Shown: positions 10,398 to 20,057, counted from the first letter of the stretch. The stretch: DNA of 64,000 nucleotides from Gemmatimonadota bacterium (GCA_007121555.1 SKKH01000044.1:1-64000); one strand, 5' to 3'. The notes: a model not told the origin generated them from the letters alone. Numbers and translations: made by a program.

Positions 10398-12468
10398 CGC
10401 CGCCTCCCGACCGACCGGGTGGACCTTCCATACCGAGGATTCGGATGGTATCGCCCGGAGTTGCATAGGTTCCCGCAGGGGGATCGGTGGCTCCGACGGG
10501 ACCCGGTCGTTCCCATCGAACCGAGAGACCGATGCCGTGCAGCCGCCGGGCCGCGGTGCGCGGGGTGACGCCGGAGAGGTCGGGAATGAGGACCCGCCCC
10601 TCTTCGACCTCACCTTCCAGGCCGGAACCGGACGCCGCCTCCGTCGAGCCTCGCGCTTCGTCGGGGAACCCATCCAGGGTTCGAGCCGCAAACCGCGGCG
10701 TCGGAGCACCCTCCACCATCCCCGACTCCGGGTAGGGTCGGATTGAGGCGTCTTCCGAGTCTTCGACCTCTCGAGCCTGGTTCCGTGCGATGGCCGCGAG
10801 AGCCTGACGATCCAGCGGGGGCGCATGGGCCGCCAGGATGGCCTCCATGGTCGCCCGAGTGACCGGGGCCGCAGTGGCGCCCCCGTAGTACTCACCCTGA
10901 GGCCGATCCAGCTTCACGAAGACCACGAGTTGCGGCGCCTCGGCCGGAAAGAATCCCACGAACGAGGCGTAGTAGGCGCCCCGCTCGTAGCCGCCCGGGC
11001 CGTGGGCCCGACTCGTGCCGCTCTTCCCGGCCACGGCAAAGGTGGCCAGCTGGGCTCGACGTCCGGTCCCGCCTTCCACCGCACCCACCAGGGTCCGGTT
11101 GATCTCCGCCGCCACATCCTCAGAGACGACTCGGCGGACCGCTCTGGGTTCGAACTCCTCCATGATCCTTCCGGCGGAATCCCTCGTCTCCCGGATGATC
11201 CGAGGCTCCATGAGCGTCCCGCCATTGGCCAACGCGCCGTAGGCCATGGCCATCTGAATGGGGGTGACCCCGATTTCGTATCCGATGGCCAGGGAGGCCG
11301 GAGTCTGACTGGACCATCGCTGGGGTCGGGTCAGCCGACCCGATACCTCACCGGGCAGGTGGACACCGGTGGGCGCTCCGAAACCGAAGTCTCTCAGGCC
11401 TTCGTAGAGTTCGGCGGAGGTGAGCCGGGCGGAGAGCTTCGCGATGGCTACGTTCGAGGACACCTGAAGTGCATGGGCGAGGTCCGTCTTCCCCGGGCTG
11501 TGCACGTCGGTGATGGTCCGCCCCGCAACCGTCCACTGGCCGTGCTCCGTGTCGACCGAATCGGCCATGGTGGCCTTCCCGGTGCTCAGGAGGGTAGCCA
11601 CGGTGAAGGGTTTCAGGGTCGACCCCGGCTCATAGGGGGTGTTGATTCCCCCCAGGGAGCCTCCTCCCCCCTCTCCGGTGGAGACCATCGCCAGCACCTC
11701 GCCGGAGCGGGGGTCCGTCACCACCAGATCCCCGCCTCGAGCTCCGGTGCGCTCCAGAGCATCGCGCAGCGCCTCCCGGGCGATCTCCTGGAGGTCGGCG
11801 TCCAGGGTCAGGACCACCTGTCCCCCGGTGAGGGGAGGTTCGACGAGCCAACTCTCGCCGGGTATGGCACGCCCTTCGGAATCCCTGGCCAGGATCTCGG
11901 CTCCAGGCGCCCCCTTGAGATGTTCGTCGAAGGCCTGCTCCACCCCACCCCGACCCTCCTCGTCGATGACCGCGCCCAGGACTCCCTGTATGAGTTCACC
12001 ATGGGGGTAGAAACGCTGCAACTCACGCTCGACATAGACGCCCCTCATCGACGAGAGGGCATCTCGCACCGCAGGGGGGTGGCGTCCCGCCAAGGGCACC
12101 CATCGGCGTGAGTTCTGGAAGGGCCGGGCAGCCTCCGTGGGCGCCAATCCGAGAACCTCGCCCAGACGTTCCACCGTGGCCGTCGTGTCCCGGACCTCGT
12201 GGGGCGCCACGCTGATCCGAAACACCTCGTGGGAGAGAGCCAGGGGGACCCCACCCCGATCCAGGACAGTGCCGCGGGCCGCAGGCACCGCCGTGGTCAT
12301 TCGATGCTGGCGCTCGGCCTCGGCTCTCCATTCCGAGCCCTGAACGAGCTGGAGATCCGCGGTCCGCCAGAGGAGGAGCACCCCAGCCGCAAGCCATACC
12401 CCCAGGAGGAACCGGCGGCGGATCACCGCTACCTGGCCGGACCCGCCGGTCCCTCTTCCCTGGGTCAT
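10387..12468 (-). CDS. ftsI: Penicillin-binding protein (FtsI/PBP transpeptidase) with C-terminal PASTA domain
   Basis: YEPGSTLKPFTV (SxxK), SSNVAI (SxN), AGKSGTS (KSGT); C-terminal VLIPDLSGVTPRTAARRLHGIGLSVRW PASTA-like repeat. Confidence 0.93.
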   Translation of the reverse strand: MTQGRGTGGSGQVAVIRRRFLLGVWLAAGVLLLWRTADLQLVQGSEWRAEAERQHRMTTAVPAARGTVLDRGGVPLALSHEVFRISVAPHEVRDTTATVERLGEVLGLAPTEAARPFQNSRRWVPLAGRHPPAVRDALSSMRGVYVERELQRFYPHGELIQGVLGAVIDEEGRGGVEQAFDEHLKGAPGAEILARDSEGRAIPGESWLVEPPLTGGQVVLTLDADLQEIAREALRDALERTGARGGDLVVTDPRSGEVLAMVSTGEGGGGSLGGINTPYEPGSTLKPFTVATLLSTGKATMADSVDTEHGQWTVAGRTITDVHSPGKTDLAHALQVSSNVAIAKLSARLTSAELYEGLRDFGFGAPTGVHLPGEVSGRLTRPQRWSSQTPASLAIGYEIGVTPIQMAMAYGALANGGTLMEPRIIRETRDSAGRIMEEFEPRAVRRVVSEDVAAEINRTLVGAVEGGTGRRAQLATFAVAGKSGTSRAHGPGGYERGAYYASFVGFFPAEAPQLVVFVKLDRPQGEYYGGATAAPVTRATMEAILAAHAPPLDRQALAAIARNQAREVEDSEDASIRPYPESGMVEGAPTPRFAARTLDGFPDEARGSTEAASGSGLEGEVEEGRVLIPDLSGVTPRTAARRLHGIGLSVRWERPGPVGATDPPAGTYATPGDTIRILGMEGPPGRSGGGDGG

Positions 12469-12761
12469 TCGAATTCTCCTGGTATCAGAACGATCTCACC
12501 GGCATGTGGGGTGCGCATGTCCAGCCGGTTTCGGGCATCTCGTACGACTCGACTACGACTTTCCAGCACCTGGATCCGACGCTGCAGCTCTCCCTGTTCA
12601 GCCTCGGCCAGCGACATCTCCCGCCGGATGTCGGCCAACTCGGTGAGGGCCTCCCGCGTTCGGGCCTGCCGCCACGTGACCAGACTCAGGGCAATGAGAA
12701 GTGCCGCCACGGCCAGCGCCGTCAGGGACGTCGCGCTCATCCTCATGCGGCCTTCCTCCAC
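12465..12761 (-). CDS. ftsL: FtsL-like small bitopic septum protein
   Basis: About 98 aa, one N-terminal TM followed by coiled coil, located between rsmH and ftsI. Confidence 0.75.
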   Translation of the reverse strand: MEEGRMRMSATSLTALAVAALLIALSLVTWRQARTREALTELADIRREMSLAEAEQGELQRRIQVLESRSRVVRDARNRLDMRTPHAGEIVLIPGEFE

Positions 12762-13687
12762 GCCCTGAGCCTCGCGCTCCGGGACCGGGGGTTGGCCTTC
12801 ACCTCCGCCTCGGAGGGTCGAACCACCGAGCGGGTCAGCACCTCACCCAGCGCCTCTCCCCGGCACGCGCACACGGGAAGTGCGGGCGGACAGACGCAGG
12901 CACGGCTCCATTCCCGCAGGGTGTGCTTCACTTCCCGATCCTCCAGGGAGTGGTATGCGATCACCACGAGCACCCCCTCCGGGTGGAGCGCGTCGCGCAG
13001 CAGGGGGAGGGCCGATTCGAGCGCCTCCATCTCCTGGTTCACCTCGATCCGGAGGGCCTGGAAGAGTCTGGCCTTGTCCTTCGCACCTGGAGGCCGTCTC
13101 ATGGCCACGGTCAGCGCATCCAGGAGGTTCTTCGCCGTCCGGAAGGTCTCCGTGGCCCTCCGCTTCACGATCTCGCCGGCCAGGCGTCGAGCCTTTGGAA
13201 GCTCGCCGTAGCGCCGGAAGAGATCGGCCAGATCCTCCTCACTCCACTCGTTCAGAATCTGGGCCGCCGTGGGTCCGCCCTCGACTCCTCCCCCCATGCG
13301 CATGTCCAGGGGAGCCTCGCCGGAGCGGAAGGCGAACCCGCGGTCGTCCTCGTCGATCTGTCTGGAACTCACCCCGAGATCCAGCAGTGCCCCTCGGAGG
13401 GAGGGCCCCAGCATTCCGGCTCCCCGGGCCGCCTCGTCGAAGCGGGCCTGAAGGAACCGGACCCGTCCACTCCAGGGGGCCAGGGCCCGTCGCGCCTCCG
13501 CCAGCGCCTCCGGGTCCCGGTCGACGGCCAGGATCCGGCTGTTCTCGATCCGCTCCAGCAGTGCCCGGGCGTGGCCACCTCCACCCACCGTGCCGTCCAT
13601 GATCTCTCCCTTGTCGGGACCGCGAGAGAGAAACTCCACGACCTCGTCGACGAGAACCGGAACGTGGTACGCCTCGCTGCCGGCCAT
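12743..13687 (-). CDS. rsmH: 16S rRNA (cytosine1402-N4)-methyltransferase
   Basis: MAGSEAYHVPVLVDEVVEFL, DGTVGGGGHARALL, DLGVSSRQIDEDDRGFAF, ISYHSLEDR-type VIAYHSLEDREVK. Confidence 0.95.
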   Translation of the reverse strand: MAGSEAYHVPVLVDEVVEFLSRGPDKGEIMDGTVGGGGHARALLERIENSRILAVDRDPEALAEARRALAPWSGRVRFLQARFDEAARGAGMLGPSLRGALLDLGVSSRQIDEDDRGFAFRSGEAPLDMRMGGGVEGGPTAAQILNEWSEEDLADLFRRYGELPKARRLAGEIVKRRATETFRTAKNLLDALTVAMRRPPGAKDKARLFQALRIEVNQEMEALESALPLLRDALHPEGVLVVIAYHSLEDREVKHTLREWSRACVCPPALPVCACRGEALGEVLTRSVVRPSEAEVKANPRSRSARLRAWRKAA

Positions 13688-14127
13688 CAGCCGAAGATCT
13701 CGTAGACCGCCGCTTCCAGCTCTTCCGACTCCTGCCCTGGATCCGGCGCCGCAGCAGCGAACCTCTCCGGATCCCAGACCTCGATCCGGTCCAGCGCCCC
13801 GATGAGCAGCGCGGAGCCATCCAGCCCCGCCCCCTCCTTCAACCAACCAGGGATCAGGATCCGCCCCTGCTTGTCCGGTTCCACCTCCACGGCCCGAGCG
13901 GTGATCTGGCGAAGATGGCGGGCCACGGCCGATCCGCCCCTTCGCAGATCCAGAAGGCGCTGCTGCACGCCCTCCCAGGTCGACACGGGAAACAGGGTGA
14001 GGTGGGTCGCCTCCCATTGGAGCAGTACGAAGCGGGAGTCGTCGGCCCGGCGACGATAATCCGCCGGTAGACTCACCCGCCCCTTCTGGTCGAGTTGGTA
14101 TTCGTACTGACCCAGGAAGCCGGCCAC
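13687..14127 (-). CDS. mraZ: Transcriptional regulator MraZ
   Basis: MAGFLGQYEYQLDQKGRVSLPADYR, DKQGRILIP; head of the dcw cluster. Confidence 0.93.
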   Translation of the reverse strand: MAGFLGQYEYQLDQKGRVSLPADYRRRADDSRFVLLQWEATHLTLFPVSTWEGVQQRLLDLRRGGSAVARHLRQITARAVEVEPDKQGRILIPGWLKEGAGLDGSALLIGALDRIEVWDPERFAAAAPDPGQESEELEAAVYEIFG

Positions 14128-14139
14128 GTCTTCCCCTCC

Positions 14140-14174
14140 GTGGGTGGTTGTGGGGAATAGTGGGTAAGAGTGGT
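14140..14174. promoter_or_regulatory. Putative MraZ operator: direct GTGGG-N5 repeats
   Basis: GTGGGTGGTT-GTGGGGAATA-GTGGGTAAGA-GTGGT at exact 10-bp period, 12 bp upstream of the mraZ start codon. Confidence 0.85.
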
Positions 14175-14256
14175 ACCTACGGGGGGAACTTAGGGGACGG
14201 ATGGGACGACGGTCAAGAGCGACGATCCAAGGGGAGTGGACCGGAAACGCGAAGAG

Positions 14257-14284
14257 GGGCGCCGCGACCGAAGTCGCGACGCCC
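14257..14284 (-). terminator. Hairpin downstream of the TPR gene (UUCG-type loop on the minus strand)
   Basis: Minus-strand GGGCGTCGCGAC-TTCG-GTCGCGGCGCCC; only a weak T-rich tail. Confidence 0.6.
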
Positions 14285-14339
14285 CCCTTCCTTTCTCCCG
14301 CTCCCGGCCCGTCAGGACTGGGGATCCATCATGGGCTCA

Positions 14340-16100
14340 TCAGCGGCGACGGCCCTCGCGCGCAATGATGGCCTCCTGGATCTCGATGTACTGGGAGATC
14401 GCGTCCAGCAGGTTCTGCATGTCCTGACCACTCCGCTGGGCGTAGCCCTCTCCTGCCCGGATGTGACGGGCGGCTTCCTCGAAGATGGGCTTGGACCGCT
14501 GGGCCGACTCCAGGTTCTGGGGCTGCTGCACCTGCTCTGCCCGCAGGTAGAGGCCGTACCCGTGGAAGAAATTCAGCTGCTCACCGAATTCCGTCGACAC
14601 GTCGAATGTCTTGGCCTCCTCGATGAGGCGGATCCCCTCCGGGATGTCTTCCTGGTTCTGGATGTAGTTGCTGAACCCGTGGCTGAAGAGCATCCCGGCC
14701 AACTGATCCGGCTGCTGCTCACCGGCCTCCGCCGCCCGCTTCAGAGCCTCGGTGGCCTCGGCCACTCGGCCTGCCTGCAGGTAGAAGTTCCCCTGCCGGG
14801 TGCGAGCCTGTGAAAGGTCCGGGTTGATCTCGAGGGCCTGGTCCAGCGCCGCGATGGCCGAATCCACATCCCCTACGTCGTTGTAGGCGTTGGCCAGCTG
14901 GCTCCGAAGGTCAGCGTTCTCGGGGAAGAGGTCCTTGGCCATCTCTCCGATGCGGATCGCCTCAGCGGGTTCACCAAGCTGACGGTATGCCCGCATGGAG
15001 TTCACCGCGTAACGCGAATCGGCGTCGGCTCCCTTCTCCTGGATCACCATCTCCAACGAGGCGATGGCGGTCCGGAAGAGCTCGGCAACCTCGGAGCTCA
15101 CCTGCGGTCCATCTCCGTCCTGGGTGGCGGGCTGGGGCTCAGTGGACTGGCGGGCTGTGGCCGCACGGAAGGCGTACATGCCGAACCGCTCGTGGAGCTC
15201 GATGTTGTCGGGCTCCTGCTCGATCCCCTCCTGGAGGAGGTTCATGGCGCCCTCATCGTCACCGGCCTGGGCCAACTCGTACGCGACCCGGTTCCGCACG
15301 CTCACGTTGTCCGGGTTGATGTCCAGGAATCGAGTGTAGTACTCCCGCGCCTTGTCGGTGTCACCGAGCTGACCGGCCACGTAGGCCGCATTGTTCAGGA
15401 CATCGTCATTGCGAGGGTCATCCTCGAGAAGCACCTCGAAGTGATCCAGGGAGTTCTGCCACTGCTCGGTCTCGAGATAGGTCCGGGCAAGAGCGTAGCG
15501 CGCCTCATTGGACTGCGGGGCGAGCTCCACTGCGCGAGAGCAGTAGTCCAGCGCCTGGTCCCAGTTGGACGATGCGTACTCGGCCTGGCAGAAGGCTACG
15601 GTCTGAACCTCCTGAACGAGCCCCTCAAAGGCGGTCCGGATGTGCGATGCCGCCCCACTTTCGTCATTCTGGGCGACCGCCACCGACTCGATTACGAACT
15701 CCTCACCGGCCGGGACCGTGAAGAAGGTGACGTCCACGCGAAACTGGTCGCCTTCCTCGTGGTACTCTCCGCACATCACCAGAGGCACATCGAGCTGAGA
15801 TGCAAGCTGGCGAGCGGTGGTGCAGTCCAGATCCCGGTACCGGAGGTCGAAATCCCGGGCGGCGCGATCGATGTCCCTCTGCGACATGGCGACGTGGGTA
15901 TCCATGTCGATGAGATCACGCACGTTGTCGGCAACACGCTGGCCGAACCGGTCACGGGACCCATCGGTGGGCTGGAGGTCAGGAACGATGACCCGAAAGC
16001 GGGACCCTTCCTGGGCCTCAGCCGCCTGGGGCATGAGGGGAATCAAGAGGAAGGCCGCCGTCGCGACGACGGCCAGGATCGAACTCAGTCGTTGGCACAT
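14340..16100 (-). CDS. Secreted/periplasmic tetratricopeptide repeat protein
   Basis: Signal peptide MCQRLSSILAVVATAAFLLIPLMPQAAEAQ; multiple TPR units (e.g. AQLANAYNDVGDVDSAIAALDQALEINPDLSQAR). Confidence 0.8.
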   Translation of the reverse strand: MCQRLSSILAVVATAAFLLIPLMPQAAEAQEGSRFRVIVPDLQPTDGSRDRFGQRVADNVRDLIDMDTHVAMSQRDIDRAARDFDLRYRDLDCTTARQLASQLDVPLVMCGEYHEEGDQFRVDVTFFTVPAGEEFVIESVAVAQNDESGAASHIRTAFEGLVQEVQTVAFCQAEYASSNWDQALDYCSRAVELAPQSNEARYALARTYLETEQWQNSLDHFEVLLEDDPRNDDVLNNAAYVAGQLGDTDKAREYYTRFLDINPDNVSVRNRVAYELAQAGDDEGAMNLLQEGIEQEPDNIELHERFGMYAFRAATARQSTEPQPATQDGDGPQVSSEVAELFRTAIASLEMVIQEKGADADSRYAVNSMRAYRQLGEPAEAIRIGEMAKDLFPENADLRSQLANAYNDVGDVDSAIAALDQALEINPDLSQARTRQGNFYLQAGRVAEATEALKRAAEAGEQQPDQLAGMLFSHGFSNYIQNQEDIPEGIRLIEEAKTFDVSTEFGEQLNFFHGYGLYLRAEQVQQPQNLESAQRSKPIFEEAARHIRAGEGYAQRSGQDMQNLLDAISQYIEIQEAIIAREGRRR

Positions 16101-16479
16101 GTTGCTGCTCCCTGCGGATGGCCGTGGCGGGATGGGCTCGACGTCACTGAAGTGGACGACCGGCCCGCTGTTTCGCAAAACCCCGATCCTAAGGTGCGTC
16201 GTCGTATGACGCAACCAGCTTCGGAAAACTACTTACACCGAGGATCCCGAATCCGGTCCGACGGGCTCGTTGGGACCCGTCAGAACCATTCCTTTCAAGG
16301 TTCGTCTTTCTTTCAAGAGGTACCTGAGTGCGCGGCGAAAAGATCCAATTCCGTGGAATCGCTGTGTACCGGTCTCATCACGAGCCTGGTACTGAGGCCG
16401 CTGGAACTCCTCGGAACGCCCGGGCTGCCGCGGGGTCCTGACCTCTGCCGCCCTCACACTTCCCTCGCAGGAGTCCCCC

Positions 16480-17520
16480 ATGGCTCAGATCCACCTTCCT
16501 CCCGGCTGGCGCGATCCCGACCGAGAGGTGACGCCACCCTCGGTCTACTGGAATCGAAGACGCTTCGTCCGGGCCGCCGGCCTGGTCCTGGGTGGACTCG
16601 GAGCTGCAGGTCCCCTGGCGGCCGGCCTCTCCGGCTGCCAGACCAACGGGGGTAACGCCGGCGCCCAGGGCTCGGACTCGGACGACGATCCGCTCGCCAC
16701 CATCCCGGACACGCCGACTCGAGATCTCTACCCTGGCACCCGGGACGGTCGCTTCCAGCCAGGACGCCCGCTCACGGATCGACGGGTGGCCGCCACCCAC
16801 AACAACTTCTACGAGTTCCTCACCGACAAGGCCGGGGTGTGGCGGAACGTGGGCCCCTTCGAAGCACGTCCATGGACTCTCGAGGTCTCGGGCGAGGTCG
16901 AGAATCCGGGCGTGTTCGATGTAGCCGACCTGGAGCGGGAGATCGGTCTCGAGGAACGCGTCCATCGATTCCGCTGTGTGGAGGCCTGGGCCATGACCGT
17001 GCCCTGGACGGGCTTCCCCCTCTACAAGCTCCTGGACAAGGTCCAACCCCTTTCGTCGGGGCGCTACGTCCGTTTCATCTCGTTCCTCAGACCGGAGCAG
17101 GCCGTGGGCCAACGGACCCAGGACTGGTACCCCTGGCCCTACTATGAGGCTCTCCGCATGGACGAGGCTCGCAACGAATTGACCCTCGTGGCCACCGGGA
17201 TCTTCGGCGAGCCCCTCCCCAAGCAGCACGGGGCCCCTGTGCGGATGGTCCTCCCCTGGAAATACGGATACAAGAGCCCCAAGAGCATCGTCAGGATCGA
17301 CATCACCCGGGAGCGACCGTCCACCCTCTGGAGTGACCTCCAGCCCCGGGAATACGGATTCTACTCGAATGTGAATCCAGCCGTCCCGCACCCCCGGTGG
17401 TCCCAGGAGTCCGAGGAGCTCATCGGAGAGGACCGACGGGTGCCCACCCAGGTCTTCAACGGCTACGGGGAGTGGGTGGCGCACCTCTACGACGACGATA
17501 TCATGTCCCGGATCTCCTGA
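16480..17520 (+). CDS. msrP: MsrP/YedY-like molybdopterin-dependent oxidoreductase (catalytic subunit)
   Basis: NRRRFVRAAG twin-arginine region; NNFYEFLTDKAGVWRN, HRFRCVEAWAMTVPWTGFPL, PLPKQHGAPVRMVLPWKYGYKSPKSIVRI, typical of MsrP. Confidence 0.88.
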   Translation: MAQIHLPPGWRDPDREVTPPSVYWNRRRFVRAAGLVLGGLGAAGPLAAGLSGCQTNGGNAGAQGSDSDDDPLATIPDTPTRDLYPGTRDGRFQPGRPLTDRRVAATHNNFYEFLTDKAGVWRNVGPFEARPWTLEVSGEVENPGVFDVADLEREIGLEERVHRFRCVEAWAMTVPWTGFPLYKLLDKVQPLSSGRYVRFISFLRPEQAVGQRTQDWYPWPYYEALRMDEARNELTLVATGIFGEPLPKQHGAPVRMVLPWKYGYKSPKSIVRIDITRERPSTLWSDLQPREYGFYSNVNPAVPHPRWSQESEELIGEDRRVPTQVFNGYGEWVAHLYDDDIMSRIS

Positions 17521-17971
17521 CGGGTAGAGGACGCCCTTCGAACGCCTCGATCCGGTCTCGAAGATCATCGGAGAGTGGGATGGAGCGACCGGCCTCGTAG
17601 TCGTACATGACCTGCGTCGTCCATCCTGAGGCCAGGATGTCGCCCCTTCCGGAATGGAGTTGGTACTCCAGCTCGAAGTGTTTGCGGCCGATGAAGGTGG
17701 CTCGCACCCCCACGCGCAGGGAGTCGGGATACAGGACCCGGTTCCGGTAGCGCACCCGCACCTCCGCCAGGATGTAGTCCACCTCCTCCACGCTGTGCCG
17801 TCCGGTCACCTGCTCCCAATAGGCCCACCTGGCCTCCTCCATGTAGATGAGAATCTGCGAGTGATGGGCGTGGCCGCCCACGTCGATGTCACGAAATCGG
17901 ACAGGCACCTCCGCCTCGAACCGGAAGTCTCGGTCCTCGTTTCCTTCCCTTCCGTTCTGATCATGGGACAT
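17501..17971 (-). CDS. Acyl-CoA thioesterase, hotdog fold (4HBT family)
   Basis: VRFRDIDVGGHAHHSQILIYMEEARWAYWEQV, VRVRYRNRVLYPDSLRVG. Confidence 0.8.
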   Translation of the reverse strand: MSHDQNGREGNEDRDFRFEAEVPVRFRDIDVGGHAHHSQILIYMEEARWAYWEQVTGRHSVEEVDYILAEVRVRYRNRVLYPDSLRVGVRATFIGRKHFELEYQLHSGRGDILASGWTTQVMYDYEAGRSIPLSDDLRDRIEAFEGRPLPVRRSGT

Positions 17972-18069
17972 GGCGAAATTTCGCTCCCGTGGTGTAACAT
18001 GAGGAGTGCGTAGGCTCGCCGGCTACGATGATGGCGGGCCACACCGATGAATCCAGAACATCGAGGATC

Positions 18070-19218
18070 ATGCCGAGGAATCGCAACGGCGCCGAAGTTA
18101 TTGTCGTAGGCGGGGGGGCCATCGGCTTGGCCATCGCCAGGGAGGTCAGGGCCCGAGGTCGAACGGTTCTCGTTCTGGAGAGCGGACGGGCTGGATCGGG
18201 AGCGTCCTGGGCGGCAGCTGGAATGCTCTCGCCCCTCGGCGAGGCCCTGGATCCAGGACCCTTTCTGTCGTTCGGTCTCGAGAGTCTCGCGCTCTGGCCC
18301 TCCCTGGCCCAGGATCTGGAAGAGGAATCCGGCGTCGCCGTGGAGCTCCGGAGGTCCGGCAAGCTCAGGGTGGCCTTCACCGAACCCGAACGGCTCAGGC
18401 TCCACCGACGGCTGGAGTGGGCCCGGGAGCAGGGCGTACCCGCCCGATGGATGGAACCGGCCGAAGTGACCCGGGCGGTCACAGGGATCGGGCCCTCCGC
18501 GCTGGGCGGACTCCTCCTCGAAGACGACTACCGCGTGGACAACCGAGCCCTTTCGCAAGCCCTTCTCGCGAGCGCGCGTAAGAAAGGAGCCGAGATCCGG
18601 GAGACGGAACGGGTCCGGGGAGTCCAGATCGATGCCGGGAGGTGTACCGGACTCTATCTGGAAGATGGGACGACCCTGGAGGCGGGTTGCGTCGTCCTGG
18701 CGGCGGGTGCCTGGAGCGGTCGGATTCAGGGGCTTCCCGTCGCGGTCCCCGTGCGGCCCGTCCGCGGTGAGATGGTCGCCCTTCGACCCGCCGAGACTCC
18801 TCCCTCCCTCATCCTGGAATCGGAGTCGGCCTACCTGGTACCCAGGGACGACGGCCGCCTCCTGGCCGGAGCGACCGAGGATGAGGTGGGATTCGAACCC
18901 GGGCCCTCCGCCAGTGGGGTCCACTCGGTCCTCACCGCAGCCATCGAGCTCATGCCGTCCCTGGCCGAGGCCAGGATCACGGAGACATGGAGCGGTTTTC
19001 GACCTGGATCCCCCGACGGGATGCCGATTCTGGGAGCCTACCCGGAGGTGGACGACCTCTTCCTGGCCACTGGCCATTACCGGAACGGGATCCTTCTGAC
19101 CCCAGCTACGGCGCAATCGCTGGCAGATTTGATCGACGGGGTGGAACCTGGACTACTCCCCCCGGAGTTTAACCCGGGAAGGGTCTTCGCCTCGGCGGCG
19201 GATTCCATCCCGGCGTGA
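18070..19218 (+). CDS. thiO: FAD-dependent glycine oxidase-like enzyme (ThiO/DAO family)
   Basis: EVIVVGGGAIGLAIAREVRARG, ASWAAAGMLSPL, GHYRNGILLTPATAQSLADLI. Confidence 0.82.
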   Translation: MPRNRNGAEVIVVGGGAIGLAIAREVRARGRTVLVLESGRAGSGASWAAAGMLSPLGEALDPGPFLSFGLESLALWPSLAQDLEEESGVAVELRRSGKLRVAFTEPERLRLHRRLEWAREQGVPARWMEPAEVTRAVTGIGPSALGGLLLEDDYRVDNRALSQALLASARKKGAEIRETERVRGVQIDAGRCTGLYLEDGTTLEAGCVVLAAGAWSGRIQGLPVAVPVRPVRGEMVALRPAETPPSLILESESAYLVPRDDGRLLAGATEDEVGFEPGPSASGVHSVLTAAIELMPSLAEARITETWSGFRPGSPDGMPILGAYPEVDDLFLATGHYRNGILLTPATAQSLADLIDGVEPGLLPPEFNPGRVFASAADSIPA

Positions 19219-19345
19219 GGAGAATGAATCCGTATTCTTCCGGTCCGCCGATCCTCCTCCATCGCGAATCACACCTCGTGCTCGCTCACGCCGGTACGGC
19301 TCATGTTCCGGCATCCTCACCGACCTACGCAGACAGGACCCAACC

Positions 19346-19960
19346 ATGATGACCAATCTTTTCCTGACACTGGCTTCCACAGCCCTCCTCACCACCCCGG
19401 GAATGGCGGAAAACCCCACCCTCGCCGCGCCGGCGTCTCCACTGCTCAGTGTGGCCCAACCGGCATGCGAGCCCGTGGAGCGCATGCCTCTCGAAGGTCG
19501 AGCCAGCCCGTACGACTCGGTCGCTGTAGAAATCGGCCAGACCACGATCAAGGTCTGCTACGGTCGCCCCTCCGCACGCGACCGCACCATGATCGGTGGG
19601 GAGCACGTGCCCTTCGGTGAGTTCTGGCGGACGGGTGCAAACGAGCCCACCATTCTGCACACGACCGGGATGATCTCGTTGGGCGGCATGCACCTGGACG
19701 CCGGGTCCTACGCGATCTACACGGTGCCTGGAGCGGAGAGCTGGGAGGTCTTCCTGAGTGAGTCCACGGACCACTGGGGAATCCCCATCGATGAGGACGT
19801 GCGGGCCCAGGAAGTGGGATCGGTCACGGTCCCGCGGGAGGAGCCCGCCGATCACGTGGAGACCCTGACCCTCAGCTTCGCTCCAGTGGACGGCAACGCC
19901 ACCGAGCTCGTACTGGAGTGGGAGACCTTCCGGATCCGTGTCCCGGTGGAAGCCCACTGA
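19346..19960 (+). CDS. DUF2911 family exported protein
   Basis: Signal peptide; CYGRPSARDRTMIGG...VPFGEFWRTGANEPTILH...DAGSYAIYTVPG. Confidence 0.8.
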   Translation: MMTNLFLTLASTALLTTPGMAENPTLAAPASPLLSVAQPACEPVERMPLEGRASPYDSVAVEIGQTTIKVCYGRPSARDRTMIGGEHVPFGEFWRTGANEPTILHTTGMISLGGMHLDAGSYAIYTVPGAESWEVFLSESTDHWGIPIDEDVRAQEVGSVTVPREEPADHVETLTLSFAPVDGNATELVLEWETFRIRVPVEAH

Positions 19961-20057
19961 CCAAGTAGCACGCCTTGGAACGGACGAGGGTCGGAGGCCG
20001 GGCGTCATGCCGCGTTGACACCCGGATCGGCCTCGGGTTACCCTAGGGGAGAATTTA

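Noticed and set aside
16348-16359. Short palindrome AATTCC-GT-GGAATC-like between the TPR gene and msrP
   Set aside because: Very short arms; expected by chance in a window of this size.
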